Part shown: positions 18,050 through 26,238 of the stretch, in pieces | Numbering within the stretch: position 1 is the stretch's first letter | How the letters are laid out: every line of letters begins with the position of its first letter | From: Paenibacillus segetis | GTDB taxonomy: Bacteria > Bacillota > Bacilli > Paenibacillales > Paenibacillaceae | Direction of reading: 5' to 3' | DNA length: 64,000 nt | NCBI RefSeq assembly: GCF_014639155.1 | Contig: NZ_BMFT01000001.1 | Span: forward strand, 2,170,001 to 2,234,000 | The notes under the pieces: generated by a model | Seen by the model: the letters and a program-made list of their open reading frames with translations, nothing else | Told to the model about the DNA's origin: nothing | Databases searched by the model: none | Position numbers and translations under genes: made by a program

Positions 18050-18469
18050 CTATAAGGATCTGCGAAATTCTCTGTAATCCTGTTGTTCCGTTCTATAAAT
18101 CCTTCCTTGCCTTTCAAATCCAAGATAGCGACTACCTTGAAATGTTAGTTGTCCATCGTCTCCTTCAGCACTTTGCCCAAATTCCTCGCCACTTACGGAA
18201 AATTCCATGCGATCACCACTATCCACTTCAAACGTGAGGAAGTATTTACTATCGGAGCGGTTCACTGATGTTTCAACATTATACCGATGGGATACCTCCG
18301 TCCGTTTGCCAACAATAATGGAATGAACGACCAACTCGGGTTGTCTATTGTTCGACATGTACCGCTTCATACTACTCGCTACCGAAATGACTATAATCGA
18401 TAAGATAACTACAATGAAAATGGGAATAGCCATATTCATCACTCCGAACATTTCGCCCCACGACTGCAT
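18050..18469 (-). CDS. DUF2500-family membrane protein
   Basis: This 139-aa protein has one N-terminal membrane helix (AIPIFIVVILSIIVISVASS, residues 14-33) and an extracytoplasmic or cytosolic beta-rich domain with the DUF2500 hallmarks KRTEVSHRYN, YFLTFEVDSGDRMEFSVSGEE, GDDGQLTFQGSRYLGFER. The function of the family is not known. The ATG follows AGGGGGGA. It is a single gene convergent with the FAD oxidoreductase. Confidence 0.88.
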   Translation of the reverse strand: MQSWGEMFGVMNMAIPIFIVVILSIIVISVASSMKRYMSNNRQPELVVHSIIVGKRTEVSHRYNVETSVNRSDSKYFLTFEVDSGDRMEFSVSGEEFGQSAEGDDGQLTFQGSRYLGFERQGRIYRTEQQDYREFRRSL

Positions 18470-18613
18470 TCTGCTTCCCCCCTAGTCAGTGATCATTTGA
18501 AAGATCAAGATGGACTTATCCTTCTTTCTTATGTATATGCCGTCCAAAGCGAAACTTGTTATTCCTCTTAGGAGTAAAATATGCTTACCTTGTCCTTTTT
18601 TTAACCAAAATAA

Positions 18614-18651
18614 ATAACCTTCGGATTCTGAAGTCAGAAACCGAAGGTTAT
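18614..18651 (-). terminator. Terminator after the small five-cysteine gene
   Basis: ATAACCTTCGG pairs with CCGAAGGTTAT, with further pairing inside (TTCTGA/TCAGAA). On the minus strand it is followed by a T-rich tract (TTTATTTT). Confidence 0.8.
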
Positions 18652-18675
18652 CGAGAATTTATGAAGTTTATTGAG

Positions 18676-18861
18676 TTATGCATAATAGAATTGGAGCAAT
18701 TGTTTTGTTTCGTCAGCGCTGACAGCTTCTTCTTCATATAGTCCGTTCTCAGCCCAACAAGCCTTACAAATTTCTTCCGTTGTGCACAAATGAGCATCTT
18801 CGCAAGTGTAGCAAAATTGGAGCAAGTTGCGGGTAACGGTCTCTTGATTAGTTGTTTTCAT
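18676..18861 (-). CDS. Small protein with CX2CX5CX5CX2C motif
   Basis: This 61-aa acidic protein is not one I can name. Its five cysteines (C17, C20, C26, C32, C35) form a symmetric CX2CX5CX5CX2C arrangement in the stretch FCYTCEDAHLC...ICKACW, which suggests bound zinc or an iron-sulfur cluster, but this is inference. TAGGAG lies 8 nt before the ATG at 18861; a GTG three codons earlier lies inside that site. It is transcribed alone, with its own terminator and an upstream Fnr-like box placed as in a class II activated promoter. Such a box suggests expression when oxygen is scarce. Confidence 0.75.
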   Translation of the reverse strand: MKTTNQETVTRNLLQFCYTCEDAHLCTTEEICKACWAENGLYEEEAVSADETKQLLQFYYA

Positions 18862-18939
18862 CTCAATCACTCCTAAGTTTATTTTGGAGCTTAGCTCCTT
18901 TGTTTAATGATTAATATCACTACTATTGTCTACAAGTTA

Positions 18940-18982
18940 AATATATCACATACTTTGATTAGTGCACGTGATAAATTTCACA
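18940..18982 (-). promoter_or_regulatory. Fnr/CRP-like box and -10 of the five-cysteine gene
   Basis: On the minus strand TGTGA-N6-TCACG (18982-18967) matches the Bacillus Fnr box TGTGA-N6-TCACA in 9 of 10 positions. TATATT (18945-18940) lies 21 bp further on, which puts the box centre at about -41.5, the classical position for an activator that contacts RNA polymerase. The start of transcription would be near 18933. Confidence 0.6.
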
Positions 18983-19042
18983 ATATGATGAACATCACTA
19001 TAAATAGTTAAAATGAACTGGGGAGCATCAACATTATAATAT

Positions 19043-19101
19043 AAAACGGCGGTGCCAGAGACGCGTGCTTATAGCACACGCCAACTAACTCCACCGTTTT
19101 T
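19043..19101 (-). terminator. Possible terminator overlapping the end of the YCF48-like gene
   Basis: AAAACGG(T/C)GG pairs with its complement across the last codons of the gene, with an inner hairpin CGTGTGC/GCACGCG. On the minus strand GTTTTATAT follows. The stem includes coding sequence and is imperfect. Confidence 0.45.
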
Positions 19102-20349
19102 AGTTTGTAGCAGTAGGGATCGTTTTTGATCCATTTTGGCGACAAGTAGCCAGCCAACATTTGAGGATATAAAGCGAAAGTTTACAACTTCAGGATAATC
19201 CTTCAGGATATCTTTCAACTTTGCACTCTCAGGTAAGGCCGTCCAACTCTGACCTTGGTCTATCGTATGAAAAACCGTTGTATCTTGTAGGGCCCATCCT
19301 TCTTTAGTGTTTAAGAAAGTAGGAGTCGAATTCTCATTCAAACCGGATTGCCAGGATAATTGAAAAGGCGAAAGTGTCCATGATTCCCCGGAATCATGGG
19401 TGAAGTACCCATTAAACTTTGTGGCATCTTCCCTACTACAACCAATTGGAATCCAACCGGTACTCTTATCATTAGTAAAGGATGTTATCTCTCCAACCTC
19501 AAAACGATCGCATGATTCGTATTTCTTAGGATTAAAGAATGTGGTATTTTCATCCCAGTCCATTCCTCCGTCATACGTCACATAGAGTGCAGGTTGCCCC
19601 GCTTTCAAAGTACTGATGAACCCCTCATTTTCATTCATAAACGTCATAGAAACAAAATTTCCAAATTTGGGTATTGAATGAACGCTACTATTCTTATTTG
19701 GACTTAGCTGAGTACTCATAATGTTGCTCCAAGTAGCTCCGCCATTCTCCGTTTGATATAATGTCTTCTCTTCACTGTCTGATGTACTATTGTCTACAGC
19801 AAGAATCCAACCATGAGCCTGATCAGTAAAATAGATCGACGCTACTTGGTCCGCTTCTTTCAAAGACGAAAGCTTCCAAGTTTCCCCGCCATCTCGAGTT
19901 CGAAGCACAATGGGATTACTTGAACCTGTCGAATTACGGACGATCCAACCATTTAACAAATCGATAAAAAATATTTCTTTACCATATACCGGATTGCTAG
20001 GGAATTGTACTGCATCTGCAGGTGAGATGTTTGTCCATGTTTCTCCGCTATCTTCTGTCCTGTATAGACGTAGCTCACCTTTGGTAGTACCCCAAGCTAA
20101 TCCTGTAGTCTCATTAAGTAATTGAAAATCAGTCAGCCTGGTCTTAATCTGATATTTATCCGTGATAGACAAATTCATTACCGCATTATTTGTTGTGGTA
20201 TCAGGAGGATTAATTATAGTTAATGTCTGTCCTTCTTCAGTTATCTCATTCGGAACCGATGATGCAACCTGAGGTTCTTCAGAGCTACACCCCGTAAGCA
20301 ATATACAGGTTACCAGTATTGCCGCGGTTATTTTAGAACACCATTTCAA
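19069..20349 (-). CDS. Lipoprotein with YCF48/BNR-like beta-propeller repeats
   Basis: This 426-aa secreted protein starts with a lipoprotein signal (lipobox LTGC near residue 21). The mature part holds about six repeats built on SGETW or GGxTW followed 15-20 residues later by a GW turn (for example DSGETWTNISP, DGGETWKLSSL, NGGATWSNI, DQGQSWTALP, NGGVSWRVL). This is the pattern of YCF48-like and BNR/sialidase-type propellers; no catalytic residues can be assigned. The start is a TTG 9 nt after GAGGT. The role is unknown, probably an extracellular binding or assembly function. Confidence 0.85.
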   Translation of the reverse strand: MKWCSKITAAILVTCILLTGCSSEEPQVASSVPNEITEEGQTLTIINPPDTTTNNAVMNLSITDKYQIKTRLTDFQLLNETTGLAWGTTKGELRLYRTEDSGETWTNISPADAVQFPSNPVYGKEIFFIDLLNGWIVRNSTGSSNPIVLRTRDGGETWKLSSLKEADQVASIYFTDQAHGWILAVDNSTSDSEEKTLYQTENGGATWSNIMSTQLSPNKNSSVHSIPKFGNFVSMTFMNENEGFISTLKAGQPALYVTYDGGMDWDENTTFFNPKKYESCDRFEVGEITSFTNDKSTGWIPIGCSREDATKFNGYFTHDSGESWTLSPFQLSWQSGLNENSTPTFLNTKEGWALQDTTVFHTIDQGQSWTALPESAKLKDILKDYPEVVNFRFISSNVGWLLVAKMDQKRSLLLQTKNGGVSWRVL

Positions 20350-20438
20350 GTATGAACAACCTCACTTTCAAAATCTTGTTGCTTCCCTACCTTCTTAGGA
20401 TTCTCTGCTATTAATTATAGCACAGTGAACTAGAGTCA

Positions 20439-21482
20439 TCACAGACGTTCGTCTTTTGCAAAGTTAACAGATATATGTTGGTCAGGTTTATATACGGCAA
20501 AAGAATAACCTTTCTTGCTTAAATAATCGATAATATCCGCTAATACACTTACGGTTTGAGCTTTTTCATGCATGAGTATAACCTCAGTATTACGATGAAC
20601 CTGGCGCTTAATTTCTTTCATAATCTTATCTGGACTGTGTGGGTAATTCCAATCCTTCGAATCAACGGTCCAGTCCCACATTTTAAAGTTAGCACCAGCA
20701 ATATCATCTCTAAATTTCTTCCCTATTGCGGGTTGACTACCGTATGGAGCACGGATCAAAACTGGCGTCGTACCAATTATTTTCTTAATAAGTCCTTGTT
20801 CTTTCGTATATTCATTAATGAAGTTCTTCGAGCTGCCACTATCATATAGAATCTTCTTACTATGACTCATACTATGTAATCCTACATAATTACCCGCTTC
20901 ATGGACACTCTTTACTTTTGATTCGTTACCTGAAAGATTATTTCCAATCATAAAAAAGGTAGCGTGTACTCCCTTTTCTTCTAAAATATCAAGGATCTCT
21001 TGGGTGTATTTACTTGGTCCATCATCAAATGTAAGATAAACAACCTTGGTTGTCTTGGCTGGTTTCTTCGTGTTCTCTTCTTCGTTTACCACTGCCCCAT
21101 CGGGCTGTCCTGGTGAAGAGTCTGGCAAGATGGCTTCGGAATTTCCACCTTCTGGCTGTGTAGCTACACCCTTATTATTCGTAACATTATTTTCGATATG
21201 AGCTATCAGATTAGAAATTAAAGGATCTCTTCCAATATTTGATTGGATTAACTCTGGTGTCTTCTGACTTTGACCCACTAATTTGGGCGCCACAACCGTT
21301 GTGGTGTTAGAATTTTCTTTACCTACCGTTTTGACGACTACAATAGTCATAATAAACGAAATGACAGTCAGTGCTATAGCAGTGAAAATAACACGCTTGA
21401 AGATGAGGTCAGATCGTTTGTTTCTGATACTATTGTCTTTTTCTTTTTCCATTCTACTGATGTACGACATATCCGAATTCAC
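20439..21482 (-). CDS. NodB-type polysaccharide deacetylase, membrane-anchored
   Basis: This 347-aa enzyme has a cytosolic N-terminus, one membrane helix (residues about 30-52), a linker rich in Pro, Gly and Asn, and a NodB deacetylase domain from about residue 145. The metal-site motifs TFDDGPS and HSMSHS, and the substrate-side RAPYGS, are present. The family removes acetyl groups from peptidoglycan or other glycans outside the membrane. The start is GTG, placed after AGAGAGGAC. It is a single gene next to the YCF48-like lipoprotein, about 90 bp apart, so co-transcription is possible. Confidence 0.9.
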   Translation of the reverse strand: MNSDMSYISRMEKEKDNSIRNKRSDLIFKRVIFTAIALTVISFIMTIVVVKTVGKENSNTTTVVAPKLVGQSQKTPELIQSNIGRDPLISNLIAHIENNVTNNKGVATQPEGGNSEAILPDSSPGQPDGAVVNEEENTKKPAKTTKVVYLTFDDGPSKYTQEILDILEEKGVHATFFMIGNNLSGNESKVKSVHEAGNYVGLHSMSHSKKILYDSGSSKNFINEYTKEQGLIKKIIGTTPVLIRAPYGSQPAIGKKFRDDIAGANFKMWDWTVDSKDWNYPHSPDKIMKEIKRQVHRNTEVILMHEKAQTVSVLADIIDYLSKKGYSFAVYKPDQHISVNFAKDERL

Positions 21483-22080
21483 CGATGTCCTCTCTCTTAT
21501 GATATTACTAGAATAATATAAAGTAACGCTTACGTCCTTACAGAATAGTTACATCATTGGTTACAATGTTCTCATAAAACTAATCAATTGACATCACATT
21601 TTCAAAAAATATGTTCCAATTTGTTGTATTTACCATATGTGTAACTAATTATATCAAATATTAATCTAGTTTTTGATTCCAAAATATAGAAAAGGGACTT
21701 CTATGAGGAAGTCCCTTTGTCGAATATAACTAGTGATAAAGTTAGTTAAGGATGCTTGTAAGAATTAAGGTGCAGACAAGGTCTTTCCAGTGGTCCAGTT
21801 ATGAAAGTAAGTTTGACCATGTATTACATATTTACCCTCGGCCATTGAAAAGTAATCAAATACTCACATTAGATCTTATAATATTAGTTTATTATATTAT
21901 GAAACAGTTTGGACTCATTCCAATTTGTTTAAAAATATAAGATAGCGTACGTCACAATAAAATTTCAAATATTTTCTTTAAATTTTAACAAAATAACGTA
22001 CAATAAAAGAGTATTTTACGATTATTAGATGTAAATAATGCGTATCCTATTGTGGGAATCAAAATGAAGGAGATGAATGA
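21483..22080. other. Intergenic region with one hairpin and a short orphan frame
   Basis: This AT-rich gap of about 600 bp between the deacetylase gene and ldh holds no convincing full gene. It contains the hairpin AAAGGGACTTC/GAAGTCCCTTT at 21691-21718, with a T-rich tail on the minus strand. Directly before that hairpin, at 21765-21845 on the minus strand, is a 26-codon frame (MAEGKYVIHGQTYFHNW...) that looks protein-like but has no ribosome site. Confidence 0.6.
21691..21718 (-). terminator. Hairpin terminator in the gap upstream of ldh
   Basis: AAAGGGACTTC pairs with GAAGTCCCTTT. The T-rich side (TTTTCTATATTTT) is on the minus strand, so it should end a transcript coming from the ldh side, where only a 26-codon frame is seen. 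Confidence 0.65.
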
Positions 22081-23007
22081 ATGAAAACTCAATTACGCTC
22101 CAGCAGAGTCGTTATTATCGGAACTGGTGCTGTAGGTACAACAACTGCTTATACCTTATTGCTTCGGGAGCGTGTCTCCGAGCTCGTATTAATTGATGCC
22201 AATAAAGCAAAAGCGCTGGGCGAAGCACTTGATATGAACCATGGACTTCCGTTCACTGGAGGAGTCAAGCTATGGGCTGGTGATTACAGCGACTGTGCGG
22301 ACGCAGACATTATTGTAATTGCTGCTGGTGCATCTCAACGCCCGGGTGAGACTAGAATTGATCTCCTTAAACGAAACTCCGCCATTTTCGACAGCATTGT
22401 AAAGGATATCATTAAATATAACGACCATGCTATTATTCTGGTGGCCACTAATCCAGTGGATATCCTATCTTATGTGACACTGAAAAAAAGTGGATTCCCC
22501 TCCAACCGGGTTATCGGCTCCGGTACGTTGCTTGACAGCGCTAGATTCCGTTATTTGATTGGTCAGAATAAAGAAATCAATCCACGTAGCATCCACGCTC
22601 ATATTATTGGTGAACACGGTGATTCAGAGCTTCCATTATGGAGCTTGGCAAATGTGGCCGGGATCAACTTGGAGTTCTCTGAGCAGGAGCGTGAAGAAAT
22701 CTTCAACAACACTAAGAATGCCGCCTATGAGATCATTAATGCCAAAGGAGCGACTTCCTACGCTATTGCGCTCGCACTTGATCGTATTGTGACTTCGATT
22801 CTTCAAGATGATGGATCCGTACTGAACGTCTCAACTTTGCTCACTGATTATAACGGCGTCTCTGATGTTTACCTTGGTGTCCCAAGTATCGTTGATGGTT
22901 CAGGTGTACGAAAAGTCCTTGATCTGCAGTTAAGTGATCAGGAACTCGTTCAATTCCAACAATCGGCGAACAAGCTCAAATCAGAAATTGCTAAGCTGGA
23001 ACTTTAA
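22081..23007 (+). CDS. ldh: L-lactate dehydrogenase
   Basis: This 308-aa NAD-dependent enzyme interconverts pyruvate and L-lactate and regenerates NAD+ in fermentation. The Rossmann motif GTGAVGTTTAY (near residue 14), NPVDILSYV (near 123), SGTLLDSARFRYL and the catalytic-His motif GEHGDSE (near 178) are all visible. RPGETR carries the mobile-loop Arg; the residue before it (Gln of SQRPGE) marks lactate rather than malate specificity. AAGGAGATG precedes the ATG. I looked for a Rex site (TTGTGAAN4TTCACAA) upstream and did not find one. A strong terminator follows. Confidence 0.94.
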   Translation: MKTQLRSSRVVIIGTGAVGTTTAYTLLLRERVSELVLIDANKAKALGEALDMNHGLPFTGGVKLWAGDYSDCADADIIVIAAGASQRPGETRIDLLKRNSAIFDSIVKDIIKYNDHAIILVATNPVDILSYVTLKKSGFPSNRVIGSGTLLDSARFRYLIGQNKEINPRSIHAHIIGEHGDSELPLWSLANVAGINLEFSEQEREEIFNNTKNAAYEIINAKGATSYAIALALDRIVTSILQDDGSVLNVSTLLTDYNGVSDVYLGVPSIVDGSGVRKVLDLQLSDQELVQFQQSANKLKSEIAKLEL

Positions 23008-23024
23008 ACTTTAGTAGGCAGGTT

Positions 23025-23060
23025 AAGAAAGCCGTCCATATCGAGGACGGCTTTCTTTTT
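23025..23060 (+). terminator. Terminator after ldh
   Basis: AAGAAAGCCGTCC pairs with GGACGGCTTTCTT across 7 nt, followed by TTT; it can also act on the convergent methyltransferase transcript. Confidence 0.88.
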
Positions 23061-23871
23061 ATTTTCTTCGACCTATATATAACAAGTGTGAGGAAGTTCC
23101 TAAAATGTATGGATTCTCAGCTTCTTGATAGATTAGGTCCATGACTTGATTAAATTCTTGATCCCCACATGAACGCCAATAATCAAATTGCTCGGAAGTG
23201 AATGATCCAGCAATACTGGAAGAGGCAATTAGTTTCACCCTTTCAAAACCATGTGCCTCCATGAACCCATTGATTTCATCAATATTAAAGTAGTAAGCTC
23301 CAGTAAACCTTCCTTCGTCCCGGTGATTAAAAACCCCTGTTTCTAGAAATGTTGAAATATCATGCATATTATCATTCGGTTGCCACTGCTTAGGGTACAT
23401 AAGTGATGTTGTTAAGTGTCTTGTTCGAGTCATAAATGCAACAAATACATATCCCCCACGCTTCGTAACCCGATAAAGTTCTTGGACCGCCGCAATCCGA
23501 TCTAATTCCTCTTGTAAGTGATACAGAGGACCAAGCATTAAAGATGCATCAAATTGTTGATCACTGAAGACGTTCAGATTTCTCGCATCGGCTACATGAA
23601 GGGCTTGGAAGCGCTCTGTTAAATTGAATTCTCTAACCTTGTCTGATGCAATTTCGACTAGTCTTGGAGTAAAATCAGTCAAAGTAACATCATAACCTTG
23701 CCTAGCTAATTCACATGAGTATTTCCCTGGGCCAGCACCGTTATCTAAAACATGCCCTTGCTTCGGAAGATACTTCGAAATAAAGTGCCAATTCACTAGA
23801 AACTCAATGGGTTCTCGGTCAAGACGTCCCCACTCGTCAAATCGGTTATAATAATCAATTACTTTGTCCAT
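23059..23871 (-). CDS. Class I SAM-dependent methyltransferase
   Basis: This 270-aa enzyme has the Methyltransf_11/25 fold: motif I VLDNGAGPGKYSCELARQG (near residue 42), the acidic end of strand 2 in VTLTDFTPRLVEIA, ADARNLNVF near residue 112, and LGPLYHL near 132. The substrate is unknown. It begins 11 nt after the stop of leuA, so it is probably co-transcribed and under the same leucine-responsive control, although no biochemical link to leucine synthesis is evident. Confidence 0.86.
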   Translation of the reverse strand: MDKVIDYYNRFDEWGRLDREPIEFLVNWHFISKYLPKQGHVLDNGAGPGKYSCELARQGYDVTLTDFTPRLVEIASDKVREFNLTERFQALHVADARNLNVFSDQQFDASLMLGPLYHLQEELDRIAAVQELYRVTKRGGYVFVAFMTRTRHLTTSLMYPKQWQPNDNMHDISTFLETGVFNHRDEGRFTGAYYFNIDEINGFMEAHGFERVKLIASSSIAGSFTSEQFDYWRSCGDQEFNQVMDLIYQEAENPYILGTSSHLLYIGRRK

Positions 23872-23882
23872 TTATTTCACCC

Positions 23883-25424
23883 TCACTCAATAACGATGTT
23901 TCCTTTACGCTCCAGAATGTTGCGACTTACAAGCCTGTTAACAGCATCAAGATAGGCTTTTGCACTTGCTTCCACAATATCAGTACTTACTCCTCTTCCA
24001 GATGCAGTTAGCTCTCCCTGTTTCAATACGACATGAACTTCTCCCTGTGCATCCGTTCCTTGCGTGACAGAATGAATAGTGTAATCCTCCAACTCTGCTT
24101 GAATCCCTGTTGCTTTTGCTAAAGCCTGATATACGGCATCCACCAAACCATTACCTTCGCCAGCTTCATCTACTGCATCTCCATCTTGCTTCACAATTCG
24201 TACACTTGCAGTCGATAGTGAATGCGTCTGGAATGAAACCTGAATATTATCGAGTGTGAATTGTTTCGGAACTTCAGCAATATTCTCTTCCATAAGAGCG
24301 CGGATATCCTCAGACAATACGTTCTTCTTGCGGTCGGCTAGATTTTTAAATTTAGCAAAAGCAATATTCAATTGCTCCTCGTCCAGGGTATAGCCGAGGT
24401 CAACAAGCTTTTCCTTAAAGGCATGACGCCCGGAATGTTTACCAAGCACCAACTTGCTAGAGCTAGCACCAATAGTCTCCGGCGCAATAATTTCATACGT
24501 ACCACGGTGTTTCAGCATTCCATCTTGATGGATTCCGGATTCATGTGCAAATGCATTGGCTCCGACAATTGCCTTGTTCCCAGGTACATTCATCCCCGTT
24601 AATTTACTAACCATGCGACTGGTACGATAGAGTTCACTCAAATTCACGGTTGTTTTTGCCCCATAGAAATCACTTCTTGTTTCCAGTGCTAACGCCACTT
24701 CCTCTATACAGGTGTTACCCGCACGTTCACCAATGCCATTGATCGTTCCTTCAAATTGATCCACACCATTGGCAATGGCTGCAAGTGTGTTGGCTGTGGC
24801 CATCCCAAGATCATCATGACAATGTGTGCTAAGCTGAATCTTCTCAATTCCTGGTACAGTCTCTTTGATTGTCTTGAACATACGTCCAAACTCATCCGGT
24901 GTAGCAAAACCAACCGTATCAGGTAGATTGACAACAGATGCACCCGCACGAATCGCCATTGCGGTAACTTCACATAAGAAATCGATCTCCGTCCGACTGG
25001 CATCTTCCGCGGAGAACTCCACCTTATCAAAAAACTTCCGACCGTACCGAATCGCGGCTTCAGCTGTCTCCAACACCTTAGCTTTGTCCATACGAAGTTT
25101 ATGTTCACGATGGATCGGCGATGTTGCCAGAACCAAATGTAAACAAGGATCCGCTGCATCCTTCAATGCTTGAACAACGGCGTCGATATCTTTGGTGTGG
25201 CAACGAGCTAAGCTTAACAGCGTAGCATTCTTGACGCGATTTGCTACAGCACGAATACTTTCGATTTCACCTGGAGATGTTGCCGCAAACCCCGCTTCAA
25301 TTCGATCGATGCCGAGCCGCTCCAATTGAAGTGCGATCTCTACCTTTTCTTCCGTCGTCAAGCTTACACCTGGAGATTGCTCCCCATCCCGCAGAGTTGT
25401 GTCAAATACATAAATTTTACGCAT
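23883..25424 (-). CDS. leuA: 2-isopropylmalate synthase
   Basis: This enzyme condenses 2-ketoisovalerate with acetyl-CoA, the first committed step of leucine synthesis. The catalytic HMGL-like domain begins with FDTTLRDGEQSPG; metal-binding residues lie in STHCHDDLGMA and the NGIGERAGN motif is present. The C-terminal third is the LeuA dimer/allosteric domain that binds leucine. From the ATG at 25424 the protein is 513 aa, the usual length; that ATG sits 8 nt after AAGGTGG, while GTG and ATG codons further upstream overlap the ribosome site. Expression should be governed by two tandem leucine T-boxes upstream. The other leu/ilv genes are not in this window. Confidence 0.95.
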   Translation of the reverse strand: MRKIYVFDTTLRDGEQSPGVSLTTEEKVEIALQLERLGIDRIEAGFAATSPGEIESIRAVANRVKNATLLSLARCHTKDIDAVVQALKDAADPCLHLVLATSPIHREHKLRMDKAKVLETAEAAIRYGRKFFDKVEFSAEDASRTEIDFLCEVTAMAIRAGASVVNLPDTVGFATPDEFGRMFKTIKETVPGIEKIQLSTHCHDDLGMATANTLAAIANGVDQFEGTINGIGERAGNTCIEEVALALETRSDFYGAKTTVNLSELYRTSRMVSKLTGMNVPGNKAIVGANAFAHESGIHQDGMLKHRGTYEIIAPETIGASSSKLVLGKHSGRHAFKEKLVDLGYTLDEEQLNIAFAKFKNLADRKKNVLSEDIRALMEENIAEVPKQFTLDNIQVSFQTHSLSTASVRIVKQDGDAVDEAGEGNGLVDAVYQALAKATGIQAELEDYTIHSVTQGTDAQGEVHVVLKQGELTASGRGVSTDIVEASAKAYLDAVNRLVSRNILERKGNIVIE

Positions 25425-25507
25425 GCTCATTACCACCTTTTCATTTTTATTTGATGGAGATCACTCCGTTTCACAAGTGATTCGACTAAGATCTCCGTCA
25501 TTCATTA

Positions 25508-25820
25508 ACAAAAAAACCTCTCTCGCCCCTGCAACGCACAAAACTAAAGCGTTGCAGGGGCGAAAGAGGTTATCATCCGCGGTACCACCCATGTTCACCG
25601 TCTATTTCACAATAAACGGTCTCCAGGAATTTGGAGGTTTGCTCCGAATTCCAGCACGATAACGGGTGCTACCGATGCTCCTTAGAGAGTAATTCTCTGT
25701 CGGGAGCACAGCTCCAAGGTGAGATAGCTAAGGGATTAAGACGGTGATTTCAGCGTGTTCACCGCTCTCTGAACATAAGAGCCCTTTGTGCCTGATCCTT
25801 GTCATTGCTATTGGTATCTT
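25508..25820 (-). ncRNA. T-box riboswitch 1 (leucine, proximal to leuA)
   Basis: On the minus strand this leader shows stem I with AGAGAG (25770-25765), a specifier region ATCTCACC whose codon is CTC for leucine (25723-25721), the antiterminator T-box sequence GGGTGGTACCGCGG (25590-25577), and an overlapping terminator (25571-25509) with a long G/C stem and a run of seven T. Uncharged tRNA-Leu should stabilise the antiterminator and allow leuA transcription. Confidence 0.93.
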
Positions 25821-25831
25821 GATTTTTGAAT

Positions 25832-26160
25832 TCAAAAAACCCCTCTCATCCCCGCATGCTAAACGTAGCATACTGTAGGGACGAAAGGGGTTAAGCTTCC
25901 GTGGTACCACCCATGTTCACCACACGTCCAAATTAACGTGCAGCCTCATGTAAATCAGGTGAGTTATTATCATCGAACCTGATCCACGCATCATAACGGT
26001 TGCTAACCGGTACACCCTACGCCTACTTACAGGTTCGGGATAACAGCTCCAAGGTGAGATGGCTTTGGGATTAAGTCGGTGATCTCAGCTTACTCACCGC
26101 TCTCTGAACATAAGGGCCCATACTGCCTATTCCTCTTCACAGCTTTTGTTTGTAAAACTT
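25832..26160 (-). ncRNA. T-box riboswitch 2 (leucine, distal, promoter-proximal)
   Basis: This second complete T-box leader precedes the first. It has AGAGAG (26105-26100), specifier CTC in ATCTCACC (26058-26056), the T-box sequence GGGTGGTACCACGG (25912-25899; one base differs from the usual ACCGCG) and its own terminator (25892-25834) ending in TTTTTT. Several blocks are nearly identical to T-box 1, indicating a tandem duplication. Confidence 0.92.
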
Positions 26161-26166
26161 GGTGTT

Positions 26167-26196
26167 ATTATATGCCAATAATCAAAAATTAGTCAA
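26167..26196 (-). promoter_or_regulatory. Promoter of the T-box/leuA transcript
   Basis: On the minus strand TTGACT (26196-26191) and TATAAT (26172-26167) are 18 bp apart, with the transcription start expected near 26160, immediately before T-box 2. Confidence 0.8.
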
Positions 26197-26201
26197 CCAT
26201 A

Positions 26202-26216
26202 TTTTTTCTGAAATAA
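26202..26216. promoter_or_regulatory. Possible CodY site upstream of the leuA promoter
   Basis: The minus-strand sequence TTATTTCAGAAAAAA agrees with the CodY consensus AATTTTCWGAAAATT in 10 of 15 positions, including the whole central TTTCAGAAAA. It abuts the -35 element. CodY controls leucine synthesis in Bacillus; occupancy here is inference. Confidence 0.4.
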
Positions 26217-26238
26217 GAAAGCTATTATATTCTTGGTG

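Noticed and set aside
19069..20349. Photosynthesis-related assignment for the YCF48-like lipoprotein
   Set aside because: The propeller repeat is shared by many secreted proteins and nothing else here is photosynthetic.
21752..21940. 62-codon plus-strand frame upstream of ldh
   Set aside because: No ribosome site, no recognisable protein pattern, and the opposite strand offers a hairpin and a better-looking short frame.
21950..22080. Rex or Fnr site before ldh
   Set aside because: No TTGTGAA/TTCACAA pair or TGTGA-N6-TCACA was found in the upstream region.
25456..25496. GGAGATC/GATCTCC hairpin between T-box 1 and leuA as a further riboswitch part
   Set aside because: Only seven outer base pairs with a weak interior and no T-tract; likely incidental leader structure.
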